From: an uncultured Oscillospiraceae bacterium
GTDB lineage: Bacteria; Bacillota; Clostridia; Oscillospirales; Oscillospiraceae
Direction of reading: 5' to 3'
Length of the DNA stretch: 7,238 bases
Assembly: GCA_905233595.1 (NCBI GenBank)
Contig: CAJOFI010000177.1
Location: forward strand, 1 to 7,238
The notes under the pieces were generated by a model. The model saw only the letters and a list, made by a program, of their open reading frames with translations, was not told the origin of the DNA and searched no databases. Position numbers and translations under genes: made by a program. This document shows positions 5,577 to 7,238 of this stretch, in pieces (the stretch's first letter is position 1; every line of letters begins with the position of its first letter).

Positions 5577-6188
5577 TCACCGGCTCATGGCAAGCCTGCA
5601 ATAGTAGTTGAACGTGCGCTCCCGGGAGAGGGTGCTGCTGTCCATGTGGCCGGGGTAGACCTCGTAGTCCCCGGGCAGGGCGCACAGACGGCGCAGGCTT
5701 CTCAGCTCCTGCTCCATGTCGCCGCCGGGAAGATCGGTGCGGCCGCAGCTGCCCTTGAAGAGCGTGTCGCCCGTGAAGAGGGCGTTTTCGACCTTGAGCG
5801 CCACGCCGCCCCGGGTGTGGCCCGGCGTGCCGATGACCTCAAAGCGGAGAGAGCCGACCTCCACCTTGTCCCCGTCGGCGTAGTAGCTGCCATTTTCGGG
5901 CAGGGTATAGGGGAAGTGATAGCCCTCGTTGTTCTTCTGATCGTCCAGCGCGTTCAGATAGACCTTCGCGCCGGTCTCCTCCTGCACGGACTCCACCGCG
6001 CCAACGTGGTCGTAGTGCCCGTGGGTCAGGAGGATCGCGCGGCAGCGGAGGCGGTGCTCCTCCAGATAGTCGAGGATGGCGTTGGATTCGTCGCCGGGGT
6101 CGATGACGGCGCAGTCGAGCGTGGCTTCGTCGGTGACGACGTAGCAATTGGTCTCGAGCTGGCCGACGGGGATGGTTTTGATCAGCAT
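5577..6188 (-). CDS. MBL-fold hydrolase, glyoxalase II-like
   Basis: This is a 203-residue cytoplasmic metallo-beta-lactamase-fold hydrolase of the glyoxalase-II-like group, usual length for these small proteins. All expected metal ligands are visible: THGHYDH at residues 55-61 (His56, His58, Asp60, His61), TPGHT at 121-125 (His124), GDTLF at 140-144 (Asp141) and PGH at 179-181 (His181). The family hydrolyses thioesters such as S-lactoylglutathione, but many Firmicutes members lack a known substrate. I prefer the ATG at 6186-6188 because AAGGA lies nine bases upstream. A GTG two codons earlier (6192-6194) overlaps the dtd stop as GTGA but is only three bases from that site. Either way translation is probably coupled to dtd, which ends two bases away. 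The rel-dtd-MBL order recurs in Firmicutes. Confidence 0.9.
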   Translation of the reverse strand: MLIKTIPVGQLETNCYVVTDEATLDCAVIDPGDESNAILDYLEEHRLRCRAILLTHGHYDHVGAVESVQEETGAKVYLNALDDQKNNEGYHFPYTLPENGSYYADGDKVEVGSLRFEVIGTPGHTRGGVALKVENALFTGDTLFKGSCGRTDLPGGDMEQELRSLRRLCALPGDYEVYPGHMDSSTLSRERTFNYYCRLAMSR

Positions 6189-6190
6189 GG

Positions 6191-6634
6191 TCACAGTTCC
6201 TTCGTATCAAGTAAAATGGTCACAGGCCCGTCGTTCTGACTGAAAACCTGCATATCGGCGCCGAAAACGCCGGTCTCCACGCGAAAGCCGCGCGCGCGGC
6301 ATTCCCCGATCACAAGCTCGTAGAGGGGGATCGCAACGTCGGGTCTCGCCGCGTGGGAAAAGCCGGGGCGGCGGGAGCGGCAATCGGCAAAGAGGGTGAA
6401 CTGGCTGATAATCAGCATCTCGGCGCCCGCGTCCTTGGGGTTTACGTTCATCTTGCCGTTTGCGTCCTCGAAGACCCGCAGGCCGCAGAGCTTGTCGGCA
6501 AGCTTCTTCGCCTCCGCCTCGGCGTCGCTCTCGTGCACGCCGAGCAGCACCAGAAAGCCGACGCCGATCTCGCCCCGCGTCTCGCCGTCGATGACGACGG
6601 ACGCGCTCTTTACTCTTGTAACAACAGCTCGCAT
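6191..6634 (-). CDS. dtd: D-aminoacyl-tRNA deacylase
   Basis: DTD is a cytoplasmic homodimer that hydrolyses D-aminoacyl-tRNAs (and mischarged glycyl-tRNA), recycling tRNA and keeping D-amino acids out of proteins. The family start MRAVVTRVKSASVVIDG is intact. The active-site strand SQFTLFAD lies at residues 77-84 and the C-terminal NDGPVT at 134-139, which holds the Gly-cisPro pair (136-137) that inspects substrate chirality across the dimer interface. Length (147 residues) is typical. GAGG (complement of 6642-6645), seven bases before the ATG, sets the start. The gene follows rel by 33 bases and is followed after two bases by the MBL hydrolase, consistent with one operon. Confidence 0.96.
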   Translation of the reverse strand: MRAVVTRVKSASVVIDGETRGEIGVGFLVLLGVHESDAEAEAKKLADKLCGLRVFEDANGKMNVNPKDAGAEMLIISQFTLFADCRSRRPGFSHAARPDVAIPLYELVIGECRARGFRVETGVFGADMQVFSQNDGPVTILLDTKEL

Positions 6635-6667
6635 ATCGTATCCTCAAATCTCACGACTCAAAGCTTT

Positions 6668-7238
6668 TTACGCCCCGTTGCGCGTCACGTCGGTGACGCC
6701 GGGGACGGCCTGCAGGCGGTTCATGATATACTTAACCTCGCCCGCGTTCTTGACCTCGAGCGTCACGGCGGTCAGCGCAAGGCCGGAGCCGAGGGAGCGG
6801 GAGGAGAGCGTGCGCACCTTGGCGTTGAGGGTGTTGAGCACCGTGGCAATGTCCATGACGAGACCGGAGCGATCCTTCGAGGCGATGGTCACGTTTGTGA
6901 CGTAGCTGTCGGTGATCTCGCGCGCCCAGGAGACGCGGATCCAGCGCTGCTCCTGCTCGGGATGGGCGAGGCGCTGCCGGTAGTTCTGGCAGTCCCGCCG
7001 GTGGATGGAGACGCCCTGCCCGCGCGTGATGAAGCCGATGATGTCGTCCCCCGGAACCGGGGTGCAGCAGCGCGAGAACTTGATGAGGCAGTTGTCAAGC
7101 CCCTCCACGAGGATGCCGTGGACGGCCTTGCCCTCCTTCTTCGCCTTCTCCTCGCGCCGCTCGGCCGCCTGGTTCATCTTGTCGATGGCGGTCTTGCGCT
7201 CGGCGTTGAGGTTCTTGAGCTCGTCGCGCAGGCGGTTC
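6668..7238 (-). CDS. rel: RelA/SpoT-family (p)ppGpp synthetase/hydrolase, C-terminal part
   Basis: Only the last 189 codons are in the window; the reading frame stays open to the right edge, so the catalytic and TGS domains lie outside. The visible part is the regulatory C-terminus of a long Rel protein, which senses uncharged tRNA on the ribosome and makes or degrades (p)ppGpp in the stringent response. A charged helical stretch rich in Lys/Glu comes first. It is followed by the conserved-cysteine (zinc-finger-like) domain with the CC pair encoded at 7064-7069, PVPGDDIIGFITRGQG and HRRDC, then an ACT domain covering roughly the last 90 residues (TNVTIASKDRSGLVMDIATV onward). I use the symbol rel because Firmicutes usually have one bifunctional enzyme; relA is the other common name. 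An ATG at 7175-7177 is internal, not the start. Confidence 0.95.
   Translation of the reverse strand, partial: NRLRDELKNLNAERKTAIDKMNQAAERREEKAKKEGKAVHGILVEGLDNCLIKFSRCCTPVPGDDIIGFITRGQGVSIHRRDCQNYRQRLAHPEQEQRWIRVSWAREITDSYVTNVTIASKDRSGLVMDIATVLNTLNAKVRTLSSRSLGSGLALTAVTLEVKNAGEVKYIMNRLQAVPGVTDVTRNGA

Noticed and set aside
4738..5604. A 288-codon open frame on the plus strand opposite the nucleotidyltransferase
   Set aside because: Composition is that of an antisense shadow, and the opposite strand has the complete nucleotidyltransferase signature with a good ribosome binding site.
1..7238. CRISPR arrays, tRNA or rRNA genes, riboswitches
   Set aside because: I found no regularly spaced repeats, no cloverleaf-like sequence and no recognisable riboswitch core on either strand.

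Overview
By eye this is GC-rich DNA (well above half G+C over the genes) with strong AAGGAG-type ribosome binding sites. It carries a rel-dtd-MBL gene order familiar from Firmicutes, together with a SulP transporter and a DegV protein. I infer a high-GC member of the Clostridia, of the gut Oscillospirales/Ruminococcaceae kind. Species cannot be read from the window.

Layout. Positions 1-391 hold no convincing complete gene. The first ~180 bases are clearly more AT-rich than the rest, and are followed by a GC-rich leader with a pair of direct repeats 21 bp apart and a plausible sigma-70 promoter. On the plus strand come a SulP-family anion transporter with a STAS domain and an unusual ~160-residue charged tail (392-2479), and a DegV/FakB-type fatty-acid-binding protein (2578-3399) with its own near-consensus promoter. 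A perfect 13-bp hairpin flanked by an A tract and a T tract (3427-3471) ends this unit and serves the opposite strand as well.

From the right edge, five genes run on the minus strand toward the same terminator: the C-terminal part of the Rel (p)ppGpp synthetase/hydrolase, D-aminoacyl-tRNA deacylase (dtd), a glyoxalase-II-like metallo-beta-lactamase hydrolase, a sugar-nucleotide pyrophosphorylase-like nucleotidyltransferase, and UDP-glucose 4-epimerase (galE). The first four are spaced by 33, 2 and 26 bases, which suggests one operon. The nucleotidyltransferase presumably makes an NDP-sugar and GalE interconverts UDP-hexoses, so the last two genes look like a small UDP-sugar module placed behind the stringent-response and quality-control genes.

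The most notable non-coding feature lies between the nucleotidyltransferase and galE. It is a 121-bp palindromic element (4521-4641) with 16-bp perfect terminal inverted repeats, flanked by a 6-bp direct repeat TAACTA that includes the nucleotidyltransferase stop codon. Removing the element and one repeat copy leaves a 34-bp gene gap like the others in the operon. This is strong internal evidence for insertion of a MITE-like element. I see no evidence for a larger novel defence or mobile system; most of the window is ordinary core metabolism.
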